Below, piece by piece: positions 26,056-34,320 of a stretch of DNA of 64,000 nucleotides (positions are counted from its first letter, which is position 1; each line of letters begins with the position of its first letter). The notes under the pieces were generated by a model. It saw only the letters and a list, made by a program, of their open reading frames with translations. It was not told the DNA's origin and did not search any database. The stretch lies in the NCBI RefSeq assembly GCF_003626735.1, contig NZ_RBHX01000001.1:1240001-1304000 (forward strand). Reading direction: 5' to 3'. A program made the translations under genes and the position numbers. Origin of the DNA: Microbacterium sp. CGR2. Lineage in GTDB: Bacteria > Actinomycetota > Actinomycetes > Actinomycetales > Microbacteriaceae.

Positions 26056-26084
26056 TTGCCATCGATTGTGCATACGCATACACT
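26056..26084 (+). promoter_or_regulatory. promoter with LacI-type operator before the NTF2-like/bicupin pair
   Basis: -35 TTGCCA (26056-26061), 17-base spacer, -10 TACACT (26079-26084). The operator GCATACGCATAC (26070-26081) matches GCATACGTATGC at 10 of 12 positions and lies between and over these elements, so binding would exclude polymerase. Confidence 0.75.
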
Positions 26085-26146
26085 GGCGACACGAGCCCTC
26101 GTTCACCGACGAAACGCGGACTCAGATGTCAAAGGAGTGAAACAGC

Positions 26147-27127
26147 GTGTCTCTCGATCCGGTCGCTTACCTGCCGTACAAAGACCCTGACGACTTCATC
26201 CGTGAAGTCACCGACCTGATCTGGGTCGATCGTTCGATCCATTACATCCGGGAGAACTACGAGCCTGACTCGATCGTGCACGGGGCCTACGGCACCTCCA
26301 CAACCCGCGACGAGGTGATCGAGGGAACGCTCATGCGCATCTCGGCCACCCCCGATCGCACGGGCCAGGCCGCAGACGTGATCTGGGAAGCACGTGGCGA
26401 TGACGCCTTCCTCAGCTCGCACCTCGTGCTCTCGGGGCAGCTGCAGACCTCGGCCCACAGCTACACGATCGCCAACTGCCTGTACCGTCGCGGACGCATG
26501 GTCGAGGAGTGGGTCGTGCGCGACTCGCTCGCCGGCGCACTGGAGAGTGGCGCCGACGTCGACGAACTCGCGCGGGCGCAGGCGTTCCGCGGATACACCG
26601 GGTCGTGGACCGAGCCGGCTCCGGCCGACCCGATCGCGAAGGGCGACTCGGGCGCTCGCCCGGACGAATACCGCTCTGAGGTCGAGACCGTGATCGACAT
26701 GATCCAGACCGTCTGGAACGAGCGCGATCTGCAGAAGGTGGAGAAGTACTTCCACCGCGATCTCGTGCTCCAGACCGTCGGCAACAAGGTTGTGATCCGC
26801 CCCGAGGGCTACCGTCGGGCGCTGTTGAAGTTCCTCGAATCCTTCCCCGCCGGACAATTCGAGATCCGAGACATCCAGACCAACTACGACGTGCGGTACG
26901 CCGGCCTCCGGGTCGCGGTGACGTGGAAGTTCACCGGCGCCTACAACGGCAAGCCGAACTACGGCTCGCTCACAGGCGCGCCCGTCGACGTCCTCGGAAT
27001 CTCGCAGTTCACCTTCCACCAGGGTGCCCTCGTCAAAGAGGTGCGTCTGTGGGACGACATCGCCCTCCGTGCACAGATCGCCGGCATGCGCGGCGACGAG
27101 CCCGTCGGCCCCACCAACATCTACTGA
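26147..27127 (+). CDS. tandem NTF2-like (SnoaL-type) protein
   Basis: Protein of 326 residues without signal or membrane segments. Two NTF2-like cone folds can be seen. The first (about 18-150) has DLIWVDRSIHYIRENY and VHGAYGTSTTRDEVIEGT; the second (about 180-315) has TVWNERDLQKVEKYFHRDLV and GYRRALLKFLESFPAGQFEI. Such folds serve as cyclases, isomerases, dehydratases or mere binding proteins. GTG 26147 follows AAAGGAG. The bicupin gene starts 30 bases downstream, in the same operon under LacI control. A role in modifying the island's substrate is inferred from context only. Confidence 0.8.
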   Translation: MSLDPVAYLPYKDPDDFIREVTDLIWVDRSIHYIRENYEPDSIVHGAYGTSTTRDEVIEGTLMRISATPDRTGQAADVIWEARGDDAFLSSHLVLSGQLQTSAHSYTIANCLYRRGRMVEEWVVRDSLAGALESGADVDELARAQAFRGYTGSWTEPAPADPIAKGDSGARPDEYRSEVETVIDMIQTVWNERDLQKVEKYFHRDLVLQTVGNKVVIRPEGYRRALLKFLESFPAGQFEIRDIQTNYDVRYAGLRVAVTWKFTGAYNGKPNYGSLTGAPVDVLGISQFTFHQGALVKEVRLWDDIALRAQIAGMRGDEPVGPTNIY

Positions 27128-27157
27128 TCACTCGCGGATCGACAAGGAGAAGAAGAA

Positions 27158-28306
27158 ATGAGCGACGTCATCGTCGACACGACCGAGATCGAACGACGGA
27201 CGATCCGCCGATCGGACTGGGTCCCGTGCAACTCGGCATTCATCGACTGCCGCACCCCCGGTTCGGACCGCAAGGAGAACTACGCCTTCATCGGCGCCGG
27301 TGTCTCGCAGAACGCGAACCAGTACGTGAACCTCGAGGAGAACCACGGGTTCAACACCGGTGCCGCGGGGATGCCGAACGGCATCTCGAACAACCTGCAC
27401 CTGCACTTCACGGCCGAGGTGTTCATCAACCTCGGTGGAGAGTTCCGTCTGCGCTGGGGAGTCGACGGCACGCAGGGCGAGTACATCAGCCACGACGGCG
27501 ACATCGTCACCATCCCCACCTGGATCTTCCGCGGTTTCACGAACGAGGGTCCGGACGAGGGCATCCTCTACACCGTGCTCGGTCGCGACGACAACGGCGG
27601 CATCATCTGGGGGCCGTCGGTGTTGCGCGAAGCCGAGTCGTACGGATTGCACCTCACAGCCGACAACCGTCTGATCGACACCGTCGCCGGCGACGTGCTG
27701 CCCGACGACGTCGCGCTGATCACTCCGATGAAGCAGCACTACATCGATGAGCTGACCGAGTTCACGGTCGAAGACATGCGCTCGCGCGTCATCCAGCCGG
27801 GCGACCGCAAGTACTCCTCCGCCGCACTGCTGTGCGCGGCCGTCGAGGGAGGCAGGGTCGAGCTCGCCACGGCGATCGGCTACGGCATGTCGGAGAACCG
27901 ACGCCAGGTCCCGAACGTGCACGAACCGCACTCGTTCAACCTCGCATGGGTGCGTGCCGAGGCCGGTCAGGGCGTGCTGCGTCACCGCCACGACAAGACG
28001 CAGGCGCTGCTCTTCAAGACGGGGCGCTGGGAGGTCACGCTCAACGACGACTCGTCCACGACGGTGAACCTCGGTCCCGGCGACGCGTTCTCCGTTCCCG
28101 AAGGCGCCTGGCGGTCGTATGTCTGCGTGGAGGCCGATGAGTCGGGGACGGGCACAGTGCTCGTCATCAACGGAGGAGACGACCGCGTGTACCTCGAGTG
28201 GGCGCCGGAGGTCGTCGAGGCCGCTGCCGCCGCGGACTGGACCATCGACCCCAACGGATATCTCGCGCCGCTCGGCGTGATGGTCACCGCGACCGAAGAC
28301 GACTGA
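27158..28306 (+). CDS. bicupin domain protein
   Basis: Soluble protein of 382 residues with two cupin barrels. The first (about 60-160) reads NNLHLHFTAEVFINLGGEFR, then GDIVTIPTWIFRGFTNEG. The second (about 245-345) reads HRHDKTQALLFKTGRWEVTL, then GPGDAFSVPEGAWRSY. Paired His-x-His and Glu/Gln residues in both suggest metal binding, as in ring-cleaving or sugar-isomerising bicupins. It is co-transcribed with the NTF2-like gene. The reaction is unknown; a dioxygenase or isomerase step on the imported compound is plausible. Confidence 0.82.
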   Translation: MSDVIVDTTEIERRTIRRSDWVPCNSAFIDCRTPGSDRKENYAFIGAGVSQNANQYVNLEENHGFNTGAAGMPNGISNNLHLHFTAEVFINLGGEFRLRWGVDGTQGEYISHDGDIVTIPTWIFRGFTNEGPDEGILYTVLGRDDNGGIIWGPSVLREAESYGLHLTADNRLIDTVAGDVLPDDVALITPMKQHYIDELTEFTVEDMRSRVIQPGDRKYSSAALLCAAVEGGRVELATAIGYGMSENRRQVPNVHEPHSFNLAWVRAEAGQGVLRHRHDKTQALLFKTGRWEVTLNDDSSTTVNLGPGDAFSVPEGAWRSYVCVEADESGTGTVLVINGGDDRVYLEWAPEVVEAAAAADWTIDPNGYLAPLGVMVTATEDD

Positions 28307-28309
28307 GAC

Positions 28310-28348
28310 GACGGGGCGCGAGAGGCGGGGGCATCTCCGCGCCCCGTC
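28310..28348. terminator. GC-rich hairpin between convergent bicupin and LysR genes
   Basis: Arms GACGGGGCGCG (28310-28320) and CGCGCCCCGTC (28338-28348) are perfectly complementary around a 17-base loop. It starts four bases after the bicupin stop and overlaps the end of the LysR gene, so it may terminate in both directions. There is no T run. Confidence 0.55.
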
Positions 28349-29279
28349 AGTTGAGTGCCACCCGACCGCGATGCTCGGGAAGCCGCTCGCGCAGCATCCG
28401 CTCGGCGAGCTCTGCGAGGCGCTGGGTCGCCGGCGAGAGCAGCATTCCCTCCCGTTTCACGAGGGCGATCGTGTCGTGGATGGGCTCTGCGAACGGGGTG
28501 ATGCGGATGCCGGCGGGGAAGCCGGCGGCCTCGGCGATGCTGCGGGAGACGATCGTGTCGGCGGTGCCTGCCGCGACCAGGCTGAGGGCCGTCTCGACGT
28601 GCTCGACCTCCACGGCGGGCTCCAGTACGAGGCCGACGGTTCGCGCGCGCTCGAGCAGCTGACGACGGGTCGGGTCGTCCCATCCGGCGAACGCGTCGTA
28701 GAGCACGAGCTTCGCAGCGGCGACCTCGTCGATCGTGACCGGTCCGGCATCCGGGTCTCGGGTCGCTGAGGCGTACACCACTTCGTCGCGGAACAGGGGT
28801 CGAACCTCGAGGCCGTCTTCGTCGATCGGCAGGACGAGCAGTCCGGCCTCGAGCTCGCCGCTCGCGATCGAGCGCGCGACGTGCGCGGAGTTGATGCCGA
28901 CGAGACGAAGCCGCACGTTCGGATGCCGGTGGTGGAACGTCTCGGCGAGATCGGCGAGTGCGTAGTAGGCCGCGTTGCGCAGCACCCCGAAGGTGCAGGT
29001 GCCTCGTTCGAGTGAGGTGAGCGCGTGAATGGTGTCGAGGCCGTTCCGCACGGCGCTGACCGCCTGGGTGGCGTGGGGGCGCAGCTCGAGAGCGGCGGTG
29101 GTGGGAACGAGCCGGCGACTGCCGCGAGTGAACAGCGCGACACCGAGTTCGCGTTCGAGGCGGGCGACGAGTTCCGAAACCGACGCCTGGGTCATGTCGA
29201 GTTCGGCGGCGGCGGCGGTGAAGGAACCGTGCTCGAGAGCGGCGAGAAAAGCGGTCAGCTGGGCGATGGACACACCCAA
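28347..29279 (-). CDS. LysR-family regulator
   Basis: About 310 residues. HTH: AFLAALEHGSFTAAAAELDM, TQASVSELVARLERELGVAL and FTRGSRR. The effector domain runs from residue about 90, with TFGVLRNAAYYALADLAETF and LVGINSAHVARSIASGELEA. The start is uncertain between TTG 29279 and GTG 29273; neither has a clear ribosome site. It is divergent from the second HisD-like gene with a T-N11-A box between them, so it probably activates that gene and represses itself. The effector is unknown, possibly an intermediate of the neighbouring island. Confidence 0.88.
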   Translation of the reverse strand: MGVSIAQLTAFLAALEHGSFTAAAAELDMTQASVSELVARLERELGVALFTRGSRRLVPTTAALELRPHATQAVSAVRNGLDTIHALTSLERGTCTFGVLRNAAYYALADLAETFHHRHPNVRLRLVGINSAHVARSIASGELEAGLLVLPIDEDGLEVRPLFRDEVVYASATRDPDAGPVTIDEVAAAKLVLYDAFAGWDDPTRRQLLERARTVGLVLEPAVEVEHVETALSLVAAGTADTIVSRSIAEAAGFPAGIRITPFAEPIHDTIALVKREGMLLSPATQRLAELAERMLRERLPEHRGRVALN

Positions 29280-29295
29280 TGGTAGACCCTGTGGA

Positions 29296-29308
29296 TCATC
29301 AAGGATGA
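29296..29308. promoter_or_regulatory. LysR box TCATC-AAG-GATGA
   Basis: A 13-base T-N11-A dyad with perfect 5-base arms in the 70-base gap between the divergent LysR and HisD-like genes. It lies 42 bases before the HisD-like start, where LysR activators usually bind. Confidence 0.5.
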
Positions 29309-29349
29309 GGTGGGTTGTCAGATGATTCGGGGCGATCTACCGTCGAAGC

Positions 29350-30666
29350 ATGCGCTACTCCACACCCGTTCTCGCCCGCCTCGACGGCGCTTTCCATCAC
29401 CTCAAGACTCCGCTGATCGACGCACCCGCAGCGCAGCGCGATCCCGCCGTGATCGAAACCGTGACGAACATGCTCGCCGACATCCGCGAGCGGGGTCTGG
29501 ATGCCGTGATCGACTACGCCCGGAAGCTCGACAACTATCAGGGCGCGGACATCGAACTCACGGCCGAGCAGATCGCGACCAGTGGCGACCGTCTGGATCC
29601 CGCCCTGCGCGCCGCGATCGAGCTCGGCGCCGAGCGCACGCAGGCATTCGCCCGTGAACAGCGGTCCCACCTGTCCGATTTCGAGACCGAGCTCGTGCCC
29701 GGACTCGTCACCGGCGCGAAGTACGTTCCCGTCTCGCGCGTGGGCGCCTACCTCCCGGCCGGCCGCTTCCCGCTGACAGCGAGCGCGTTCATGACGGTCG
29801 GTGTGGCGAAGGCGGCGGGAGTGCCGACGGTCATCGCATGCACGCCGCCTCAGCCGGACGGCGGAGCGAACGACGCGGTCGTCTATGCGGCGCATCTGTC
29901 CGGGGTCGACCGCGTGTTCGTGATCGGCGGTGTGCAGGCGCTCGCCGCGATGGCCTATGGACTGCTCGGTGAGCTCCCCGTCGACATGCTCGTCGGCGCC
30001 GGCAATGCCTTCGTCGCCGAGGCGAAGCGCCAGCTGTTCGGCACCGTCGCGATCGATCTGCTCGCCGGTCCGAGTGAGGTCGCGGTGATCTCCGACGACA
30101 CCGCCGACCCTGCCCTCGTCGCCGCCGACCTGCTCGGTCAGGCCGAACACGGACCCAACTCGCCGGCCGCGCTCGTCACGACCTCCGAGGAGCACGGACG
30201 TGCCGTGATCGCCGCGATCGAGCACCAGCTCGAGACCTTGGCGACCGCCGAGATCGCGGGCGCCGCGTGGCGCGACTACGGGGTGGTGACGGTGGCGAAG
30301 GACCGCGAGACCGCCGCCGCACTCATGGATGACCTGGCCCCCGAGCACCTCGAGCTGCTCACCGCCGACGACGACTGGTATCACGACAACCTTCGCAACT
30401 ACGGGTCGATCTTTCTCGGCACGTGGAGCACCGTCGCCTACTCCGACAAGGGCATGGCGGGCACGAACCACGTGCTGCCGACCGCGGGCGGCGCGAAGCA
30501 CAGCGCCGGCCTGTCGGTCTCCCGCTTCCTGAAGCCGTTGACGTATCAGCGCATCAGCCGCGAGGCCACGCCCGAACTGGCCAACGCCGTGCAGGTCATC
30601 TCCGACTCCGAGGGAATGGCCGCGCACAGCGCGACCGCGACGATGCGATTGGCGACGTTCGAGTGA
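29350..30666 (+). CDS. second HisD-superfamily dehydrogenase
   Basis: A 438-residue enzyme of the histidinol-dehydrogenase fold, clearly diverged from the copy at 23584-24912. Family residues: Gln264/His267 (QAEHG), Glu332/His333 (PEHLELL), Asp366 (YSDKGMAGTNH, where the usual GD is SD) and His426. It has the glycine motif LVGAGNAFVAEAKRQLFG. It is a single gene divergent from a LysR regulator and far from any his gene, so a catabolic role is likely. ATG 29350 lacks a good ribosome site. It may handle a related alcohol or the other enantiomer of the same substrate. Confidence 0.85.
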   Translation: MRYSTPVLARLDGAFHHLKTPLIDAPAAQRDPAVIETVTNMLADIRERGLDAVIDYARKLDNYQGADIELTAEQIATSGDRLDPALRAAIELGAERTQAFAREQRSHLSDFETELVPGLVTGAKYVPVSRVGAYLPAGRFPLTASAFMTVGVAKAAGVPTVIACTPPQPDGGANDAVVYAAHLSGVDRVFVIGGVQALAAMAYGLLGELPVDMLVGAGNAFVAEAKRQLFGTVAIDLLAGPSEVAVISDDTADPALVAADLLGQAEHGPNSPAALVTTSEEHGRAVIAAIEHQLETLATAEIAGAAWRDYGVVTVAKDRETAAALMDDLAPEHLELLTADDDWYHDNLRNYGSIFLGTWSTVAYSDKGMAGTNHVLPTAGGAKHSAGLSVSRFLKPLTYQRISREATPELANAVQVISDSEGMAAHSATATMRLATFE

Positions 30667-30690
30667 AGCCGGACCACCAGCACGGTACGG

Positions 30691-30944
30691 CTACGACTCC
30701 CAGAACCGACGCAACCTGCGGGCGAGACAACGGGATCCTGAATCGGATGTTCTCGCACTGCGTTCTCGTGCGAGAGGTACGGCTCGCCGGCGCTGCGATC
30801 GTGACCGGGAAGGTCGGGGACGAGAAGGCGGATGTCCGAGTCGAGATGCTCCCGCAGCGGTTCCCACATCCACCCGCCCACCCCGCCGCCATGCAGCAGA
30901 AGCACGCGTCGTCCCTGTTCGTCGCCCGACTTCTCCACGTACAT
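30691..30944 (-). pseudogene. truncated alpha/beta hydrolase
   Basis: From ATG 30944 the first 65 or so residues are a good hydrolase N-terminus: RRVLLLHGGGVGGWMWEPL (oxyanion HGGG), then LLVPDLPGHDRS. After SHENAVRE the similarity stops well before any nucleophile elbow, and the frame continues as unrelated sequence into the 3' end of the convergent HisD-like gene. In another frame the stretch ending LARRLRRFWES at 30691 resembles a hydrolase C-terminal tail, which would mean an internal deletion of about 180 residues; that part is tentative. It lies 14 bases after the TetR stop, in the same orientation. Confidence 0.65.
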
Positions 30945-30958
30945 CCCGGACCTTCTTC

Positions 30959-31537
30959 CTAGAGCTCGAACGCCGACACCATGCGCGCGATGGCGTTGAA
31001 TGCGCCCTCGAGATTCTCGGGATCGAGGGGCCCGAGCAGCGCGTTCGCAGAGAGCAGCCCGATCGTCGTGCTGGAGAGGGCGAGCGCCAGATGCTCGGCA
31101 TCGACGTCGGCGCGCAGGCGTCCTTGCTGCTGCAGGTGACGTAGCCACTCGATGACGAGCAGGTGCCGCGCTCGGTAGCGGCCATCGGTGACGGCGGAGA
31201 CATGGCTGCCCAGGACGCCGTGGTCGTCCAGAAAGGCCGCCGTCATGAGCCGGTCTTCCAGGAGCGCGCGGATCGCGCTGCGGTAGGCGCCGCTGAGGGT
31301 GACGTCGTCGCCCAACTCCGCATCGACGCGCGCCTGCATCCGCTCGCCTGCCCGTTGCAGAAGCGCGTCGAGGATGTCTGTCTTGCTGTCGAACTCGAGG
31401 TAGACCGCTCCCTTTCCGATGCCGGCGCGGGCAGCCACCGATGCGACACTGGTCGCGTCGAAGCCCTGCTCGAGGACGAGATGCTCAGCGGCGTCGAGAA
31501 TCGCGGTCCGTCGGTGGGGGCGGCGAGGGCGCGGCAT
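30959..31537 (-). CDS. TetR-family regulator
   Basis: A 192-residue repressor with the HTH in residues about 10-55 (RTAILDAAEHLVLEQGFDAT, SVASVAARAGIGKGAVYLEF) and a long helical effector domain. Its ATG overlaps the stop of the upstream hydrolase gene (TGATG), so both are one transcript, and the truncated hydrolase follows. It probably controls this unit through the inverted repeat at 32433-32456. The ligand is unknown; a hydrophobic ester cleaved by the hydrolase is a guess. Confidence 0.87.
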   Translation of the reverse strand: MPRPRRPHRRTAILDAAEHLVLEQGFDATSVASVAARAGIGKGAVYLEFDSKTDILDALLQRAGERMQARVDAELGDDVTLSGAYRSAIRALLEDRLMTAAFLDDHGVLGSHVSAVTDGRYRARHLLVIEWLRHLQQQGRLRADVDAEHLALALSSTTIGLLSANALLGPLDPENLEGAFNAIARMVSAFEL

Positions 31538-32418
31538 CAGACGCCGTTCTCGAGGAAGTCGACGATCGCTGCCGTCACGACGTCGGGTCGGTCACGCTGC
31601 ACCCAGTGCCCGGCGCCCGGCACCTCCACGAGCGTCCCCTGAGGGAGAAGCTCGGCGGCTGTGCGTGCACGGGCGATACCGACGCCGCCGTCGCGGTCTC
31701 CGTGCACGACGAGGGCGGGTACGTCGATGTCGCCGAGGCGGTCGGTGTAGTCGGTACGCAGGCCACGGGGCTGCACTTGGTCCCGTTGCCATTCACCGAA
31801 TGTCTCGAGCGCTGTTCCCGACGAGGCCTCATCGATCACGGCTTGAACCAGCTCCCGGGTTCGTGAGGACGGGTCGCGCACGAGGGAGCGCAGTCCGTGT
31901 TCCATCGCGGCGGGGTTCCTCGCGTATGACCTGGTCATGGCGGCGAGGAGTCCTGATCGTAGAAGCAGATACGTCGAGTAATGGGTGAGGCTGCTGAGCG
32001 GGCTGTCCACCAGTCGGGGCATGATGCCGAAGCTGCCGAGCAGCATCAGGCCGCGTGGCCCGTCGGGACGCTCGAGTGTGTGCCCAAGCGTCAGGCCGCC
32101 TCCCAGGGAAAGCCCGCCGACGATGTAGTCCGTCAGTTCCAGCCCATCGACGACTTCGCCCACGTACTGGATCAGTCTTTGCTGCGTGAGCGACCAAGTG
32201 GCCCTCGGGGTGCGGCCGAAGCCCGGGTGATCGGGGGCGAGCACCCGATATCCGGCAGACGCGAGGGCCGGCCCCAGCGCACCCCAGGAGAGTTCGGCGG
32301 TGTCGACGCCACCGCCATGCAGCAGCAGGACGGTGCGGCGGAACGGCTGCGGCGCAGCCCATTCCGCGACCGAGACCGTCGCGCCTTCGACATCGACCGA
32401 GAGTCGTCGAGCGATCAT
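31537..32418 (-). CDS. alpha/beta hydrolase
   Basis: A 293-residue hydrolase. HGGG oxyanion strand in TVLLLHGGGVDTAELSW, then VLAPDHPGFGRTP, nucleophile elbow GLSLGG, acid in VVHGDRDGGVGI and His in VPGAGHWVQRDRPD. It has a full-size cap domain. ATG 32418 has GAGGTG upstream; an in-frame extension begins inside the operator region. It is followed by an overlapping TetR gene. The substrate is unknown. Confidence 0.88.
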   Translation of the reverse strand: MIARRLSVDVEGATVSVAEWAAPQPFRRTVLLLHGGGVDTAELSWGALGPALASAGYRVLAPDHPGFGRTPRATWSLTQQRLIQYVGEVVDGLELTDYIVGGLSLGGGLTLGHTLERPDGPRGLMLLGSFGIMPRLVDSPLSSLTHYSTYLLLRSGLLAAMTRSYARNPAAMEHGLRSLVRDPSSRTRELVQAVIDEASSGTALETFGEWQRDQVQPRGLRTDYTDRLGDIDVPALVVHGDRDGGVGIARARTAAELLPQGTLVEVPGAGHWVQRDRPDVVTAAIVDFLENGV

Positions 32419-32432
32419 GTTGCACCTCGTTC

Positions 32433-32456
32433 TGACCGTATCGGTGATTTTGGTCA
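32433..32456. promoter_or_regulatory. candidate TetR operator before the hydrolase/TetR operon
   Basis: TGACC and GGTCA arms lie 14 bases apart, with an overlapping smaller dyad GTGA-N6-TCAC at 32444-32457. The site lies 15-38 bases before the hydrolase start, in an AT-rich patch. Assigned by position and weak symmetry. Confidence 0.35.
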
Positions 32457-32544
32457 CTACGAGTGCACCATACTTTCGGCCTGCTCGGCTGCGTTCACCC
32501 GGCGAAGCCCGCCATGTCGGCGGAGCCGGTGACCGCCGAAGCGC

Positions 32545-33417
32545 TTATCGCGCCAGCCGGCTCCGGTGGTGCGCGGCGAAGAGGAACGCCACGGTTGCGA
32601 CGGAGCACACGACGATGGCGACGATGCTGGCTTCCGGGCCGAAGCTCCCCCCGGTGAGCCAGTCTGGACCGGCGGTCGTCGCAGTGAAGAGCGAATCGCT
32701 GGCATCAGAGCCCGAGACCACCGTGCCGAAGATTCCGCCGATGGCGACGTTCCACCCGAAGTGCAGGCCGATCGCGAGCCACAAGGATCCCGTGAGCAGG
32801 TACGCCGCTCCGAGCATGAGTCCGGCCTCGATCGCGACGGCGAGCGCTCCGTTGAGGGAGGCGCCGGGATTGATCAGATGGAGCAGTCCGAAGATCGCCG
32901 ACGACACGATGAGCGCCACGATGACTCCCCATCGACTGCGGAGCAGACGGAACACGACGCCTCGGAAGAACACCTCTTCGGCGACCGCGACGGCACACAT
33001 CATGCCCACCACGGCGAGCGCACCGGTGACTGATCCCCACCCGGTGATCTGGTACACGCCGAAGAGGGCAAGGAGGCCGATCGTCACCGCTGCGAGGGTC
33101 ACTCCGCCGGCGATGCCCCACTGCAGATGGCGCACGCCCGCTCGGGGATCGACCTCCGCCACGCTCCGCTTCTCGAAGCGGATCCCCACCCAGACATAGA
33201 GCCACATCATGGCAGCCGCGAGAAGCGGACCGATGACGAGGCTGGCCACCGGGTTCTCGAGGGAGGAAGCGACGGAGTTCGTGGCGAGCATGGCGACCGC
33301 GAATCCGACGACCAGGATGGTCGTCCGAACCCAGGGTCGGAGAGGGGCGGTCTGCGCCGCGGTCGGAGTGGCTCTGTGAAGGGTGGGAGGTCGGTGGTCG
33401 GGCGTCTGGTTGGTCAT
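32545..33417 (-). CDS. CPBP-family intramembrane metalloprotease
   Basis: Membrane protein of 290 residues with about seven helices. The CPBP (Abi) signature is present: AVAEEVFFRGVVFRLL (EExxxR), FGLLHLINP and a third histidine motif LHFGWN. Such proteases act on membrane substrates; in other bacteria they relate to bacteriocin immunity or lipidated-protein handling. A disordered Pro/Thr lead of about 30 residues precedes the first helix. ATG 33417 follows GAGGAG. No partner gene indicates the substrate. Confidence 0.9.
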   Translation of the reverse strand: MTNQTPDHRPPTLHRATPTAAQTAPLRPWVRTTILVVGFAVAMLATNSVASSLENPVASLVIGPLLAAAMMWLYVWVGIRFEKRSVAEVDPRAGVRHLQWGIAGGVTLAAVTIGLLALFGVYQITGWGSVTGALAVVGMMCAVAVAEEVFFRGVVFRLLRSRWGVIVALIVSSAIFGLLHLINPGASLNGALAVAIEAGLMLGAAYLLTGSLWLAIGLHFGWNVAIGGIFGTVVSGSDASDSLFTATTAGPDWLTGGSFGPEASIVAIVVCSVATVAFLFAAHHRSRLAR

Positions 33418-33465
33418 CGTCGTGCTCCTCGTGCGTTGGTTGTGTCGATGGTCTTCTGGGGGCGA

Positions 33466-34239
33466 TCAGCGTCGGGTGACGCCACCGGAACCGGTCACCT
33501 TCTCGGTGACGTGGGCATCGCCGTCGTGCGTGATGAGACCGCTGCCGTCGACGACCGCCTCGAGCGTCTCGTCGGCTGTCACGGTGGCGCCGCCCGAGCC
33601 GCGAACAGTGATGGATGCGTCCGTGCTGCGGAGGTCGGCGCCGTGATACCCGCCCGAGCCGTCGATCTCGACGCGCTGTGTGCGCGCGACGCCGTCGACG
33701 GTGACCTCGCCCGAGTCGTCCACCCGTACCGTCAGGCTCTCGACTGCGACATCGTGGGCTGTGATGGCTCCGGACCCCTCGATCGTGAGAGCCGCCTCTG
33801 TCGCATCGATTCCGGATGCGTCGACGTGGCCGGAACCGCGGACCGTGACGGCGGGTTCATCAGCGTCCGAGAGATCGATGGACGCGTCACCGGAACCCGT
33901 GACGGTGAGGGATTCGAGGGATGAGACCGTCAGTTCGTATCGGATGTCACCGTCGAGGAGCATCGGCTCACCCTCCATCCCCAGCCGCAGCACCCCGTCT
34001 TCGACGACGTCGGTGAGGCGGTCGATGATCTGATCCCCGGCAGTCACGGTCAGTGACGGTGTCGCACCGAGGGTGATCGTGAGGTCTCCGGAGGTGTCCA
34101 GATGCACGGCGTCGACGTCCGTGATGTCGCGCTCTTGAGTGACGGCAGGCCCGGACGTCAGAGACGCGCAGCCTGACAGCGCGGCGACGGCGGCGAAGGC
34201 GAGGACGGAAGCGGAAAGGACAAGGGAGGGGGAGCGCAT
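33466..34239 (-). CDS. head-GIN (DUF2807) domain lipoprotein
   Basis: A 257-residue secreted lipoprotein. Signal 1-23 with lipobox LSGC. The mature part is a right-handed beta-helix built of short repeats around Gly-Ser: TVTGSGDASIDLSDAD, TVRGSGHVDASGI, TIEGSGAITAHDV, TVRGSGGATVTAD. Head-GIN proteins are thought to be adhesins or envelope scaffolds; no enzyme site is visible. ATG 34239 is chosen because the signal peptide begins there. The ribosome site is poor. It is followed by the CPBP gene in the same direction after a 48-base gap. Confidence 0.85.
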   Translation of the reverse strand: MRSPSLVLSASVLAFAAVAALSGCASLTSGPAVTQERDITDVDAVHLDTSGDLTITLGATPSLTVTAGDQIIDRLTDVVEDGVLRLGMEGEPMLLDGDIRYELTVSSLESLTVTGSGDASIDLSDADEPAVTVRGSGHVDASGIDATEAALTIEGSGAITAHDVAVESLTVRVDDSGEVTVDGVARTQRVEIDGSGGYHGADLRSTDASITVRGSGGATVTADETLEAVVDGSGLITHDGDAHVTEKVTGSGGVTRR

Positions 34240-34320
34240 GCCGTCAGCGTAGGTATGCGGCACGCAGCGTCGATAGCTACTGGGGTACTCACCGCGTCTA
34301 GCCCCGGGGTATGGTCCCGA

